A stretch of DNA of 64,000 nt, taken from assembly GCA_035610365.1 (NCBI GenBank), contig CM069436.1, positions 88,227,912-88,291,911 on the forward strand, written 5' to 3'. Shown here piece after piece: positions 1-11,520 of this stretch. Both the position numbers and the translations under genes were made by a program. The stretch's first letter is position 1, and the number at the start of each line of letters is the position of its first letter. Under the pieces are notes generated by a model, which saw only the letters and a list, made by a program, of their open reading frames with translations, searched no databases and was not told the origin of the DNA. The stretch is from Aquatica leii. Its lineage: Eukaryota; Arthropoda; Insecta; Coleoptera; Lampyridae.

Positions 1-638
1 TTCGTACGTCATAAATAAAATAAAGACAATAAAGACGTAATAATTACAATAAAAAAATAATTACCATATACAGTACATACATGAGCATTAATTAATTTTT
101 TTTAACAAAGTTAGATCCAAAAAAATGTTTGGTCGTAAAAATAAATTATGTTAAAAAAATCTAATTATTATTTACAGCTTTTATGACTGTATTATACTAC
201 CAGATTGTTGTTAATTTTAGTAGTTATCAGTTATTTCAATCTACCGTTTAATTACAAAACAAGCAAAAAATGTAGCTAAAACATAACTCATAATTTCTCA
301 TAAGCATAAAATTGTTATTTGGTGAATAAATTGTAAAATAATCAAAATATTAATCAAACATTATTGTTACACTAAAATTACCATTGTGTAAAAAAAATGT
401 TCCCTCTTTTTAGTAAAAGTGTACATTATGAGCGACCACTTATTATCGCTTGTTAATTAGTACTGAAAAAAAAAGACACTGTCCCTAATCTCATTTTTTC
501 AGTAACACCTAATTACTATAGAAACGTTTGTTAAAAAATGGTTTCTTCAATAATTAAGCGTTAGTACTTAACACTAATTGTAAATACTAGGTAAACCAAC
601 AAGAATGATCGAATTAAATTTCTCCCCGTTCAAAATAT
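1..638. other. AT-rich intergenic DNA, nothing recognised
   Basis: Very AT-rich sequence with short A and T runs and no open frame of note. I see no repeat family here that recurs elsewhere in the window. The last four bases (ATAT, 635-638) form the left target duplication of the adjacent solo LTR. Confidence 0.6.
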
Positions 639-1095
639 TGAAACGTTCAAGAAATTACGTGCAAACGCAAGAACCTTCTGGAGGCTGTTATCTAGTTTCT
701 AGAAGATATAGCGAAAAGTAAGGAACGCTCCAGAAAGATTCGCCGATGTCTATAAATACGTAAGAAAGAAATCGTAGGTCAGTTATTGTCGAAACGCGAA
801 TGCAGCTGTATTAAGAAGATTATCAAGTTGAAATAAATACGTATCGTTAGCACGTGTTTGTCTACATAAATAAATCGAGAATAATCGTGTATGTGATAAT
901 TAGTGTAAACAAGTGTGAAATCCGAGAACGTTATCTTATCTTAAGTGATATAAATTATAGTGTAAGTGTTTTTATTAAATATTATTATTAGATTTAATTA
1001 GCTCGGTTAATTTAAAAGTGTATATATTTCTAGAATAAGTAAACGTAGTTTTTAATCGTTTAAATAAATTAGTTTTTAATAAATAAATTCGTAAC
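639..1095 (+). repeat. Solo LTR of the main 412-like gypsy family
   Basis: A 457-bp LTR starting TGAAACGTTC and ending TTCGTAACA. It is the same sequence family as the LTR at 32375-32819 and the solo LTR at 51822-52280. It is flanked by a 4-bp direct repeat ATAT (635-638 and 1096-1099), so this is a complete solo LTR left by LTR-LTR recombination. No internal sequence adjoins it. It holds a promoter-like region, listed separately. Confidence 0.9.
641..784 (+). promoter_or_regulatory. LTR promoter: heat-shock-element-like cluster, TATA, initiator
   Basis: Inside the LTR, GAA/TTC units stand at 5-bp steps: TTCnnGAA at 646-653, GAAnnTTCnnGAG at 671-683, TTCnnGAA at 697-704, and GAAnncTCnnGAA at 723-735. 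A TATAAAT box follows at 751-757 and TCAGTT, the arthropod initiator motif, at 779-784, with its A 30 bp from the first T of the TATA box. The other two full LTRs keep the TATA, the initiator and the 30-bp spacing, and most of the GAA/TTC units. That this is a heat-responsive RNA polymerase II promoter is inferred from the motif layout, which resembles insect hsp70 promoters. Confidence 0.6.
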
Positions 1096-1319
1096 AATAT
1101 TGTTTAGTTGGTAAAACCTCTTAATTATAACTTAAAAGTCGTTACTGGAGAGCTATTGCAAAGTGGAATAAAGGTTACTTTATTAAAAGAAACTCTAAAT
1201 AAGGTATCATATAATACATTTTTGAATTCATTTTAAAGGAGTGCTATTGCAACGCCCTCTTGAATTGTACTTTACTTGGTTCTCGACTTTATTTTGACAG
1301 GATGTAATAGAGTTTGCGT

Positions 1320-1557
1320 TGTTTTATAGTAACTAACACTATGTGATAGTTCTAACTATTTTAATATTATTTAAACTTAACGATGGTGTACAAAAACTAA
1401 TATAAAACAAGATTAGTATCCGTGCGTTGTTATTCACGTCACTCGTCGGTCTGCCCGCTCAAAAGTCCCGTTTTGGAACCACTGTCTTCGGGTTTTGTTG
1501 CCAACCTCTGGTATAATATCCACTGGCACAAGTGGCGCCGCTCGTCGACTCGCCACA
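1320..1557 (-). repeat. 3' LTR of the CsRn1-like element
   Basis: 238 bp. It matches 5466-5679 closely but carries about 24 extra bases (near 1375-1405) and several substitutions. On the minus strand it begins TGTGGCGAGTCGACGAG, directly after a polypurine tract (complement of 1558-1569). Confidence 0.85.
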
Positions 1558-1733
1558 CTACCCCCTTCCAGTGAATATCTTATATCTAACGAAAGAATTT
1601 AATCGATTTACTAATTTAATAAGCTTGTAAAACACTTGTGATCCTTGTTTAATATTGTTACTTCTGAAGAGAATGAAACCTTTTTGGAGTATGTGTGGTC
1701 TTGATGTTGATGTGGTTGTTGTGCATAACTGTG

Positions 1734-2817
1734 CTATTCCTGAACGTTTTGCTTTACCGGTTCGTTATCAAAGAAAGCTGGTTTAAGTCGATCAATTGAA
1801 ATCGCTGTTTCTTTACCTTTAATAAGTATCACAAATAGTTTTGGGTTTCGCTTGATCACCTGAAATGGTCCGTCATACGTTGGCTGAAGTGGCTTTCGTA
1901 CAGCATCACGACGGATAAAAATATGGGTTGCTGTATGTAAGTCCTTGATAAATAAAAATGGGTTTCGCATGGTGAGCAGTTGTCGGTTCTGGTCTAATCT
2001 GTTCGAACTACTGTTGTAAATAATTCGTAACATCTTGTTGTTTGGATGCTTGAAAAAATTCACAAGGTAGTCGGAGATTTTTACTATAAACAAGTTGTGC
2101 TGGAGTAGTGTTTAAATCTTCTTTAAGGGCAGATCGAATTCCAAGTAACACAATAGGTAAAACGTCTGTCCAGGAGTGGCTGTTATGGCACTTAAGTGAC
2201 GTTTTTAACTGTCTGTGAAATCTTTCCACTAAGCCATTCGATTGTGGGTGGTACGGTGTAGTCTTAAGGTGCTGTATTCCTGCGATTCGTGTCAGTGATG
2301 CAAATAAAGCTGATTCAAACTGACGACCACGGTCTGTTGTTATCCGTAGGGGGACACCGTAGTGAGCTAACCAATGCATAGTTAGGTTTGTTGCTACTGT
2401 TTCAGCTGTTATGTCTGAGATCGGAATAGCTTCAGGCCATCTGGAAAAGCGATCTATACATGTTAGGAGGTAAGAGAAACCTTTTGAATGTGGTAGAGGT
2501 CCTACTAAGTCCACGTGTATGTGCTCAAAACGTTCATCTGGTAGTTGGAAAGCACTTAATGGTGAGGAAACATGTCGTGAAACCTTTGCTTTTTGGCAAC
2601 TTAGGCACTGACGACACCACATCTTGCAATCCTTTTTTACTGCTGGCCAAATGTAACGATCAGCAATTAATCGAACTGTAGCTCTTGCACTGGGATGCGC
2701 TAGGTTATGCATAGATTCAAATATCCTTTTTCTCAGTTGTAATGGCACGAATGGTCTTGCACTATTCTTTGACGTGTCACACACTATGTTGCAACTGTAG
2801 TCAGCAAAATGTATCAT
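1734..2817 (-). pseudogene. CsRn1-like integrase (pol C-terminus), frameshifted
   Basis: Reading down the minus strand from 2817, the frame holds an H2C2 zinc-binding module ([11 protein letters not shown], then CRQCLSCQ) and the DDE core: DLVGPLP, then [10 protein letters not shown], then the glutamate in GLVERFHRQ. These are the three acidic residues needed for strand transfer. After a frame change near 2090 the frame 1734-2093 supplies the C-terminal tail with DAVRKPLQPTYDGPF and SIDRLKPAF. Upstream it is out of frame with the RNase H segment (break near 2820). The polyprotein would have processed into an integrase that inserts element cDNA into host DNA. Confidence 0.85.
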
Positions 2818-2825
2818 TTGAAGCT

Positions 2826-4501
2826 TCAGAGAGGATGTCTCTTTAGCTCTTCATCGTCTGATTGGGCCTGAGCTAGCTGTTGATGAGTGACGATGTGGGC
2901 TGCCTTGATAGCTTCTAGACGAGATAATGTATCAGTAGGAACATTTTCCTTTCCGCTAACATGTCTTATGTGTGTTGTGAATTGGCCAATCAGATCAAGG
3001 TAGCGGAACTGTCGTGGTGATGTTTTTTTCCGGTTTTTGTTTGAATGCAAAGATGAGTGGTTTATGGTCGGTAAAGAGGATGAAATGGCGTCCTTCCAAG
3101 TACTGTCTAAAGTGCTTAACAGCTGCATATGCGGCAAGTAACTCCCGGTCATATGCACTGTATTTCTGTTGTGTTTGTGAGAGTTTTTTGGAATAGAACG
3201 CAATTGGTTGCCAGGAATTAAAGATTTTTTGTTGCAGTACGGCTCCGATTGCATAGTTGGACGCGTCAACCATTACTGAGCGGATAGCGTCGGGCGATGG
3301 ATGAGCTAGGGTTGCCGCATTTGCTAGCGAATCTTTGACGACTTTGAATGCTTGTTCTGTGGCATCTGACCATTGTATCTCATCATTGCTCTTGATGTTT
3401 GAACCCGTTAGCAAGTCATGTAGTGGAGCTTGAGATTTTGCCGCATTGGAAATGAATCTATGGTAAAAGTTAATCATACCCAGGAAGCGTCTAAGTTGTT
3501 TGATGGTAGTGGGTTTCTTTGCATATTTGATAACTTGAACTCTATCACTAGGTGGTTTGCAACCTTCACTATTTACAATGTATCCCAGAAACTTAATTTC
3601 TAGTTGTCCGAAGATACACTTTGACAGGTTAAGTACTATTCCAAACATTTCTAGGCGTTTAAAAACCTGTTCTAAATCTTTTAGGTGCTGCTCTTCCGAT
3701 TCAGAAGCTATTAGAATACCATCTAAATAAGCATAGTAACAATCGAAACCACGTAATGCATTGTCTATGAACCGTTGAAATGTTTGGGCTGCGTTTTTTA
3801 AGCCGAAGCTCATAACGTGGAACTCGTATAATCCGAATGGTGTTGTAATTGCTGTTTTCGGTATGTCATCGGGGTTGATCGGGATCTGATGGAATGCCTT
3901 TACAAGATCTATCGTTGAAAATATTTGCTTGTTGTTTAACAGCTGTGAAAAATCTTTGATGTGCGGCACAAGATATTTATCTGGGACGGTCCGTGCATTT
4001 CGTTGACGATAGTCTCCACATGGTCTCTGTACCACTCTTTTTAGGTGCCAGGTGCAGTGGCGATGCCCAGCTGCTTTTTGATGGTCGGATTATTCCAAGA
4101 GCCAGCGAATGTTCGAATTCTTGTTTTGCAACTTTCAACCGTTCCGTAGCTAATCTGCCACTGTGGTTTGTTACTGGTGGTCCGAAAGTTGTCTCGATGA
4201 AATGGACAATGTCGTGTTTAACCTGGTGTATTGCATGTTGTGTTGGTTTAGTTATATTGGGAAACTGGAGCACTAAGTTATGGTATTGTGTACTACCTAA
4301 AATTGTCTTTATGGTTCCAAATGAAGGGGCATGTGCACCTTTAATTTTAAAACCGGTTACACTGTCAATGAGTTGCCTGTGACGAGCGTCAATTATGAAT
4401 CCGAAAAAACTAATAAAATCTATACCTATTATTGGCTTGTGAACATCAGCTATGATGAACGACCATCTAAAATCACGGTTTAATCCTAAGTTTAAATTCA
4501 A
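2826..4501 (-). pseudogene. CsRn1-like reverse transcriptase and RNase H, inactive
   Basis: The frame 3977-4501 holds the region between protease and RT. A frameshift near 3990-4030 leads into the RT body in 2995-4035 ([26 protein letters not shown]). The catalytic YxDD box reads YLDG (codons complementary to 3718-3729), so the second catalytic aspartate is lost. RNase H follows ([29 protein letters not shown]) with another frameshift near 3010 into 2826-3269 (HVSGKENVPTDTLSR). This is a dead copy by both frameshift and active-site loss. Confidence 0.85.
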
Positions 4502-4704
4502 TGTTTTATTCCGTAAGTTGCAATCACTGTGCCATTTGCGGCAAATAAATTATAGTTCGTTTTCACGGGGGACTTTTGAAACAAACTACGTGGGTACACA
4601 CTTATTTCCGCACCAGTGTCAATTAAGAATTGTTTTTTTGTAAAACTAGCGGTTATAAACAAACGACCTGCTGGATGGGGACCATCAGCGCGGGCCGCAC
4701 TCAC
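4498..4704 (-). pseudogene. CsRn1-like aspartic protease fragment
   Basis: Short minus-strand frame with the retropepsin signature FLIDTGAEISVYP and, further on, FAANGTVIATYG. It lies between gag and RT as expected for Ty3/gypsy elements. The frame runs into the 3977-4501 frame at its end but is not joined in frame with gag. Confidence 0.75.
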
Positions 4705-4716
4705 TGTTGGCTTTCC

Positions 4717-5391
4717 TCATTTTTTTTTTGTTAAATGCACATGGATTCCTCCTCTGAGATTAGCATAATCTTGATTGTCAGGTGGGTTTGTCTGCACTGG
4801 TAGTGGGTTGCTTTGTACTGGTAAGTTCACTGCGGCTACTGCATTGTGCTGTGAGGTTGCATCATGGATCTTATCTGCTAAGTCTGCAAGATTATTTAGC
4901 GTTTGATCCGGTTGAGTAGCCAATAAAGCTGGAATTGAAACTGGTAATCGACTGGTCCATATCGTCCGTAGCAGTGAATCAGGAACTGTTGTACCAACTA
5001 AATTACGCAAGTGTCGTAAGAATCAAGCCGGCAAACGATCTCCTATCTCCTCATGTACCAAGAGTTGCTTTATTCTTGTGTTCTCTGAGCTTGACAACCT
5101 TTTTATGAGTTCGGTTTTTAACTTTTCATACTTTTCATGTGCTGGATGATTCATTAAGACATCTGCGACTTCGTTAGAGTATCTATGACCCAACGCTGAT
5201 ACTGCTGTCCAGAACTTGGTCAGATCTGCTTTAATTCCCTTCCCCTGGAAATGCCCTTCCAGTTAAATAAACCAGAGCACTGGGTCTTCAGGCCAAAAGG
5301 GTGCTACTTTAATGTCTACACGTTCAACTTCAGTACTCCCGTTGATTTCATTTGGTTTTTCTCCGGTCAGGTTTAGTGTGGGTTCCGACAT
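4717..5391 (-). pseudogene. CsRn1-like Gag, two in-frame stops
   Basis: A single minus-strand frame from an ATG at 5391 (start MSEPTLNL) to 4717, broken by a TAA (complement of 5263-5265) and a TGA (complement of 5023-5025). It contains the capsid-type segment FWPEDPVLWF and the later segment NLADLADKIHDATSQ, both typical of gag proteins of this clade. Gag would form the particle in which reverse transcription occurs. The ATG is about 50 bp past the primer binding site. Confidence 0.8.
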
Positions 5392-5443
5392 TGTAATGGC
5401 ACGCTGTTAAAAAAAAATTTCACTGCACGTGTTTATTATTTTG

Positions 5444-5458
5444 CGATCGGGGTCACCA
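5444..5458 (-). other. Primer binding site, tRNA-Trp type
   Basis: On the minus strand, TGGTGACCCCGATCG directly follows the LTR. TGGTGACCCCGA is the complement of the 3' end of tRNA-Trp (ending GGGGTCACCA), the primer described for CsRn1 elements. Confidence 0.7.
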
Positions 5459-5465
5459 ATTTGGG

Positions 5466-5679
5466 TGGTTTTATAGTAACTAACACTAGGTAATAGTTCT
5501 AACTATTTTAATAGTATGGTGTACAAAAACAAGATTAGTATCCGTGCGTTGTTATTCACGCCACTCGTCGGTCTGCCTGCTCGGAAGTCCGGTTTTGGAA
5601 CCACTGTCTTCGGGTTTTGTTGCCAACCTCTGGTATAATATCCACTGGCAAAAGTGGCCTCGCTCGTCGACTCGCCACA
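5466..5679 (-). repeat. 5' LTR of the CsRn1-like element
   Basis: 214 bp. In minus-strand orientation it starts TGTGGCGAG and ends near the primer binding site. It lacks the ~24 bases present in the other LTR. Confidence 0.85.
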
Positions 5680-8131
5680 AGAGGTCATAGAGGTGTTGTT
5701 GTCTCCTGTATTTAATTTACATAGAGAACGCTTGTATGTATGTATTTAAGTAATAAAAAATATAACAGCAAACATGACGTTGCAATAACTCTCTATTTGT
5801 CAAACTAAATCTTTTTCAAAAAATATAACATAACTTTTAATGATTTATTTATTTACTCTTAAATATACTGCTACCAACTTAAGATTAAATTTTATTTAAT
5901 AAATTTTCATAGCTGGAATCAATCATTTGAACATGTCACAAATTCTTTATAATTTTTTTACTATGAACAGATGTATCCAGAATACTGTCAGTTGACATCC
6001 AGCTGCCCTTAAGAAGTCACTTTCTTTCTAACTAACCTATACTAATCGCAGTGTCAGTTGTACAACTGAATTATAAAATTGGCAGGAAAGACAATAAAGT
6101 TTATTTATCACTCGTGTTAGAATTACCTGTTAATCCCAGTCCCATTTATACAAACGCTAAACGCGTCCAGTTGAACGCAACTTTCTTTGAAATAAATTTT
6201 CGAAACAGGCGCCACGTCGTGAGCGGATGTACTTAGTTCTTACAGGTAATAACGATCGATTTCATAGAAAACTATAAATTAGTACGGAAGGTAGAAATGT
6301 CATTAGATTTAATGACAGCGAAAGTCAATTATCTATTGACAAGTAACGCTGTCAAAATCCCAACTATAGGTTAGGAACAATGTTGCTATAATTGTGAAAA
6401 ACGACAGCTGAACTAGCGGACAGCTGTTTCGTTCTTTTGGAATTCGTCAACGCTAGGATACACCGATGTGTTTCCATAACCATACCGACAGACAACCGTA
6501 CATAAATAAAAGAGTACGGCTGACGTCAACATTATCTTTGCAATTATAAAGTTACCAGTCATAAACTATGGCAGGTAGTCTGACATTATGCCAAGTTCTG
6601 CATTACTGATCGTCAGTACCGCTCTCTCACTGTTGTTTTAATATATGCATTTTATACAGAAGCTGTAACAGAACAGTTTGTTGTTGTTGGAAGTCATTCC
6701 ATTAATAGCATTTTTTTATAACCAAGACATGCACTAAAGTGTTGCATTGCAATGATCGTTAATTCAAGTGGTAGTTCGTAGACTGTTATAAACAAAGCGA
6801 AAAACACAGACCGTGTTGAGTACCAACTGATGTCTGTTGTGCTCAATGAGGTATAATATAATAACCTCATTGGTGGTGCTACAGCTACAATCAGTAGTTA
6901 TCTTTGTCGCTTACCACCATAAACATGAAGTACACAAACGTCTACACTTGTTACATAAAGAAGGTTTTTAGGTTCTATTTATAAGTTGTTATATAACATA
7001 ACGTACAACAGCGAATGTGTGACGTCGTGTTCTTAAGATAATCGTCATACTCGAATCGTATTATTCTGTAGAATGACAATTATAGTAAAAATATCTGAAT
7101 AATTTGACGTACTTGCCATTGTCGACGTATTTATGATATATACATTATACTACCAGAATAATTTTTTGTTTGCTAAAAGCTAAATCTTTAGAACATCAGT
7201 GAGCTTGGAATATCTGAATGTTGAAAGCGGGTTTTAAAAAAGTTGATTTATATCTAATAAGTTAACGATGTTTAATTGAAATTTATTTTTAATGTATATA
7301 AATTACATCATATTTAAATCACATATTATGTCAAATACATTAACTTATTCCATCTCAAGCTTTCTTATTAAAAATAACGATTTGATGGTATACAACTACG
7401 TGCAAATCGGCATAGAAGAGAAAACGATGTCCGATCTTTATGAGGTTTTTTTATACGTTCAAATAACTCGTAAGGATTCAATTCATTTAAAAACGATAAT
7501 TGTTGAATTCGACTATATAACAGTGCAAACTTCAGTGTCAGTCACGCTGAACAAACGGTTATTGTTTTAAGATCCATTAATTCAACAAAAATTAATTCCT
7601 TATTATTTACATGGTCAAGGTTATCGTAATGGCGTCATTGTGCAGAAAAAACTGTTTCAATAATAACAAAGTGTTTTTTCGAATCTTGTTCGAAAACCTA
7701 TTCTGGTCCAATAAAGTAGACGTAACTAAAAAACTAAGAATTTATTATTGTTTAACAAAAAAAAATTAATTTTAAGATTATTTTGTTAATTGATTTTTTT
7801 TTCCAAAACAATGTCAGCGAATTTAGATAACAGTATCAAACTTGTTGAAATAGAGGGAACCTTTGTATTTATAATAGAAAAATGCCCAAAATGATGTACT
7901 TCGACTCAAAAATCGCACCATACGAGATTGTGAAAGTACGATGAAGATAAAACAAAGAGTGTTAAAAAAGTTAACAATTGGCTTAACGTGATGACACATC
8001 CACTAGCATTTTTTGCTTGTGTCAAATCATAAAAAACTCACACACGTCAATTGGAAGAATCAGTCCTAATCCTTAACATCGGCTAATGCAATGTTTGTGA
8101 TCGTTGTTGAGAAACAACTAGAATTAAAAAA
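5680..8131. other. Intergenic AT-rich DNA with scattered repeat remnants
   Basis: No supported gene. The stretch holds one hammerhead-like motif (6413-6456) and a 9-bp perfect hairpin (6844-6852 with 6864-6872). A 92-codon frame at 7292-7570 has no recognisable motif and the local AT-rich composition, so I do not call it. Confidence 0.5.
6413..6456 (-). ncRNA. Hammerhead ribozyme motif, decayed
   Basis: On the minus strand: stem I CTAGCG pairs perfectly with CGCTAG; the core reads TTGACGA where the consensus is CTGANGA; a weak stem II ATTC/GAAC follows, then GAAA, ACAG/CTGT and the cleavage-site C. It has the same layout as the clean motif at 11734-11777, with the first core C replaced by T. 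Stem I complementarity is intact although its sequence differs from the other copy. Probably inactive. Confidence 0.5.
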
Positions 8132-8759
8132 ACTCATTGTGCCGAGGATACCAGGCACGTAAACATAACAACCGGGGCAAAATAAGAAAACGTTATAGAT
8201 TCATTACACCCTCAAAATTGATATTTTTTTTCATATTTTTGTTTAAATTTAGATAATAAAAAACTACATTTTGTGCTTTTTTTCAACATATAATTCTTAC
8301 ACATTCAATATGATTGTAAAATTAATTTTGACAAAAGATTAAATGTCAAATTATTTGTTGTTATAGTTTACTAAATATACTTGTAGGTTTAGTAAAATAG
8401 AAACTAAAGTAACTGTTCATTTTTAGTTTTTATAATATATGAAGTGAAAAATAAAATCTTACGTGCACCACTGACGTTACTGGATTGCATCGAACAACAG
8501 ACCAGATCCAACTAGATCACGTTGCTCTCCGGGTGTAATCATCGTAATTATTTTAGAATCATAATGAATGTGCAAGAATTATACCCAAACATGTGAAAAA
8601 ATGCACAAAAAGAAACAGAAAATCTGTTATCATCTAAATCTAAACAAGAATTTAAGGAAAATATCATTTTTGAAGGTGTAATAAACCCATAACGCCCTCT
8701 CAATATGCCCCGGTTGTTATGCATATGTTTACGCATATTGTATCCTAGGCATTATGAGT
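8132..8759. mobile_element. Fold-back element with ~190-bp imperfect inverted arms
   Basis: The left arm (about 8132-8330) and the reverse complement of the right arm (about 8560-8759) share long matching blocks, for example ACATAACAACCGGGGCA, TCATTACACC and TTTAGATAATA/TTTAGATGATA. The outer ends are ACTCAT...GAGGATA and TATCC...ATGAGT. No open frame lies inside, so it looks like a non-autonomous DNA element. The family is unknown. Confidence 0.6.
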
Positions 8760-8932
8760 AAATTATAACACATTTAAAAATATAATTACTGAAACTAAGG
8801 GTAGTACTAGAACAAAAACGTCTTCCGACATTGAACCATGTTAACGTTAGAGCCAAAGTAATCAACGTTTCTTACACTTTCGTAAAGAACTTAGTAAGAA
8901 TAAAAAAATCTAACCAGAGACTTAAAAGAGTT

Positions 8933-10744
8933 AAGTAAATTTGTTAACCATAACAGATTCTAAAACTTCAAAGAAGTGGGAAAGCAGCTACAAAAAATCT
9001 AGGATTCCTGAGATAAAATTTAGACGTTTGGTTTCACCAGATAGAATTTCAATTCATCACGGCCAAAATATTTAATAAATATACCAAATATCACCATGTA
9101 CTCGGGTCGCTTGCATTAGAAATCGTAAAACAGGTGGGCTACTTAATCTTAAGGTCTCTAACCGGTACATCATAAACCACGTTTAAAATTCGCTTGATTT
9201 TAGAATTTGAATAATTAGAGGAAATTAATGCAAATCAACTTGTTTGTGATTTAAAGATTGTGATAAACGCCCGTGGCCCAAACAACAAATGTACCGCACT
9301 ATAGTTTGCATCTCAATTGGAAAGATTTTAGACCCAATCCTTTGAGCAGTTGTTACATCAAAACAAATGTTTTTGACTGACAAAAACACAGAATGACTGT
9401 TCCTTTAGTGCCATTATTCTGCCTTTTACTAATGGTTAACGATCGTTTTAGTGTCAAACCGCAATCTAGTCTATGCCAAATGGATCAATCACTCAAACTC
9501 AGAAGAAAACGCTTATAAACCAATAATTGATCAGACACTTCAAATGAAGTTTCACGATCGCAGAAATCAAACATAAAAGCAAAGTCCTTGTAGACAACAC
9601 CACGCAACCCAATCAAAAATTTTTTTTGCCAGTGCCCAAGCTACCATTTAAAGTTGCATCACAAGATGTGTACCACTCAATCATAACCTCTGGACCAAGT
9701 GTCCTTTATAAAAACTCGTAGCTGCTAAATTTCAACAAATGGTAGAAGTAAAAATCTGTCGCTCTTATCGCGCACCAAAAACTATTACTACGTCTAACCA
9801 ATAGCCAAAATTCAATAACGAACTAACGGCAAAAATTAGTTTTATGCGAAACTTCGATCACATTCGCTTAAACCGAAAGCACCTGTCACTCACAAACACT
9901 GTCACTGTCGCATTTCGATTTTTCGATTGTTTTAGACTACTATTTGATGACACTGACACAACGCTGTGGAGTCGTTTTAACACTACACAAATTTCATTGT
10001 TTAAGAGTTTCCATTCATTTTTCCTTAGATCAATGTTGTTCTAGTACTCGTTCTAGTAGCATAAACAAGAAAAACACCAATACAACAAAACCCACTTGAA
10101 AAAAGTCAAAATGTTTATTTGGTTTGATTCTAAAGCTACAAGCGCAGTAGCAAACTTGAAAGATTCTTGAAGATGCTAAACTTGTATCATCGTACGTTAG
10201 CTAAGTCCGCCCAAACATAAACCAAACTACATCAGCTAACACACAAGCCTAGAATGCGTGAGAAACAGCTAATCTAATAGATTAAATCCCTTCGTGCACT
10301 TTAAAAATCAGTGTCCAACGCAACCCTGTTTGCACATGCTTCAATTGCGCTATACATTCTCTTTATAGATGCCTCCGATTACGCCATACGTAAAACTGAG
10401 ATTTCAGCACGTCAGATTTAGACACATGATCCGTAAGAGATATGTTCAGCTTTCTCTGAAGAGAAATATCATGTGGTACAACGAACCCTTCAGATCTTGC
10501 CAACTGTAGAAGTAAGTATATGTTCAGCTATCTCTAAAGCAAGATGTCATGCGGCACGACGAATCATGCAGATCTTGCCTAATGTAAGCAAAAGTGGAAA
10601 ATATGAAGAAACGTTCATTTAGAAACGCTACACCTTTCTTGTGGATTTCCTATCGTCCAACAGCGATTAATTTTTCCGATGGCCAGAAACCATAAATTTT
10701 ATTCGTTATTCATGACAATTTTATTCGAATAGTGCCCATCTCTG
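8933..10744. repeat. Non-coding repeat copy A with hAT-like terminus
   Basis: Collinear with 10856-15251 (copy B) over several blocks: 8933-9290 matches 10856-11225, 9830-9970 matches 11230-11365, and 10260-10744 matches 14954-15251. The right end reads, on the minus strand, CAGAGATGGGCACTATTCG, which has the look of a hAT-superfamily terminus. I see no transposase frame. The left terminus is not obvious. Confidence 0.6.
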
Positions 10745-11520
10745 TTTCTAAAAAGGATGATGAAATAATGGAAACATCTCGTAGTATAAGATACTATATA
10801 TTAACAATAATTGTAAATAAACTTACAACGTTTTCCGCCTTTATTTACATTTACTTAGTAAACATATCAACCATGACAGATTCTAAAACTCCATTAAATT
10901 GAAAAAACAGCTTAAAAAATGCTACAATTCTTGGGATAAACTTTAGACGTTTGGTTCACCAGATAAAATCTCAGTTCATAACGCCAAAAGTATTTAATAA
11001 ATACACCACATATCATGTACTCGGGCGCTTGCATTAGAAATCGCAAAATAGGTAGCCTACTTGATCTTAAACCGTCTAACTGGTACATCATACACCACGT
11101 AACACTCGCTTTATATCAGAATTTAAAGAAAAAAAATCGGAGAAAATTAAAGCGGATAAACTTGATTGTGATTTAAAGATTAGTGATAAGCGGCAGTGGC
11201 TTAAACAACAAACCACGAAATGTACCGCACCATCCGCTTGAAAAATTGATTCTGTGCGAGACTTCCATCACATTCTCCTGATGCTTAAACCGAAAGCAGC
11301 AGTCCTTGTCGCATTTGGACTGTTCGAATGTTTTAGACTACCATTTGACTTTGACTGACACAACGCTACATAATTTTTTTTGTCAAAATGTTTATTCGGT
11401 ATCCTTCTAGAGCTACATAAGTTTCGGGTAAAAGTATCAAACATTTTAAACAAAATGTACAATTAATAATTATCTTTCCACACTCTAACACAGTAGCAAA
11501 ACTTGAAACATTATTTAGGA

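Larger units (their letters stand above)
1320..5679 (-). mobile_element. CsRn1-like Ty3/gypsy retrotransposon, degenerate
   Basis: A 4.36-kb LTR retrotransposon on the minus strand. It has two LTRs (1320-1557 and 5466-5679), a primer binding site complementary to the tRNA-Trp 3' end, and gag, protease, reverse transcriptase, RNase H and integrase remnants in Ty3/gypsy order. The integrase ends in the motif typical of CsRn1-clade elements (DAVRKPLQP, then SIDRLKP). All coding parts have frameshifts or stops, the reverse transcriptase active site is changed, and the LTRs differ by indels, so the copy is old and dead. I could not find a clean target duplication. Confidence 0.85.

Noticed and set aside
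7292..7570. 92-codon plus-strand ORF
   Set aside because: Composition matches the AT-rich surroundings, no motif, no splice context.
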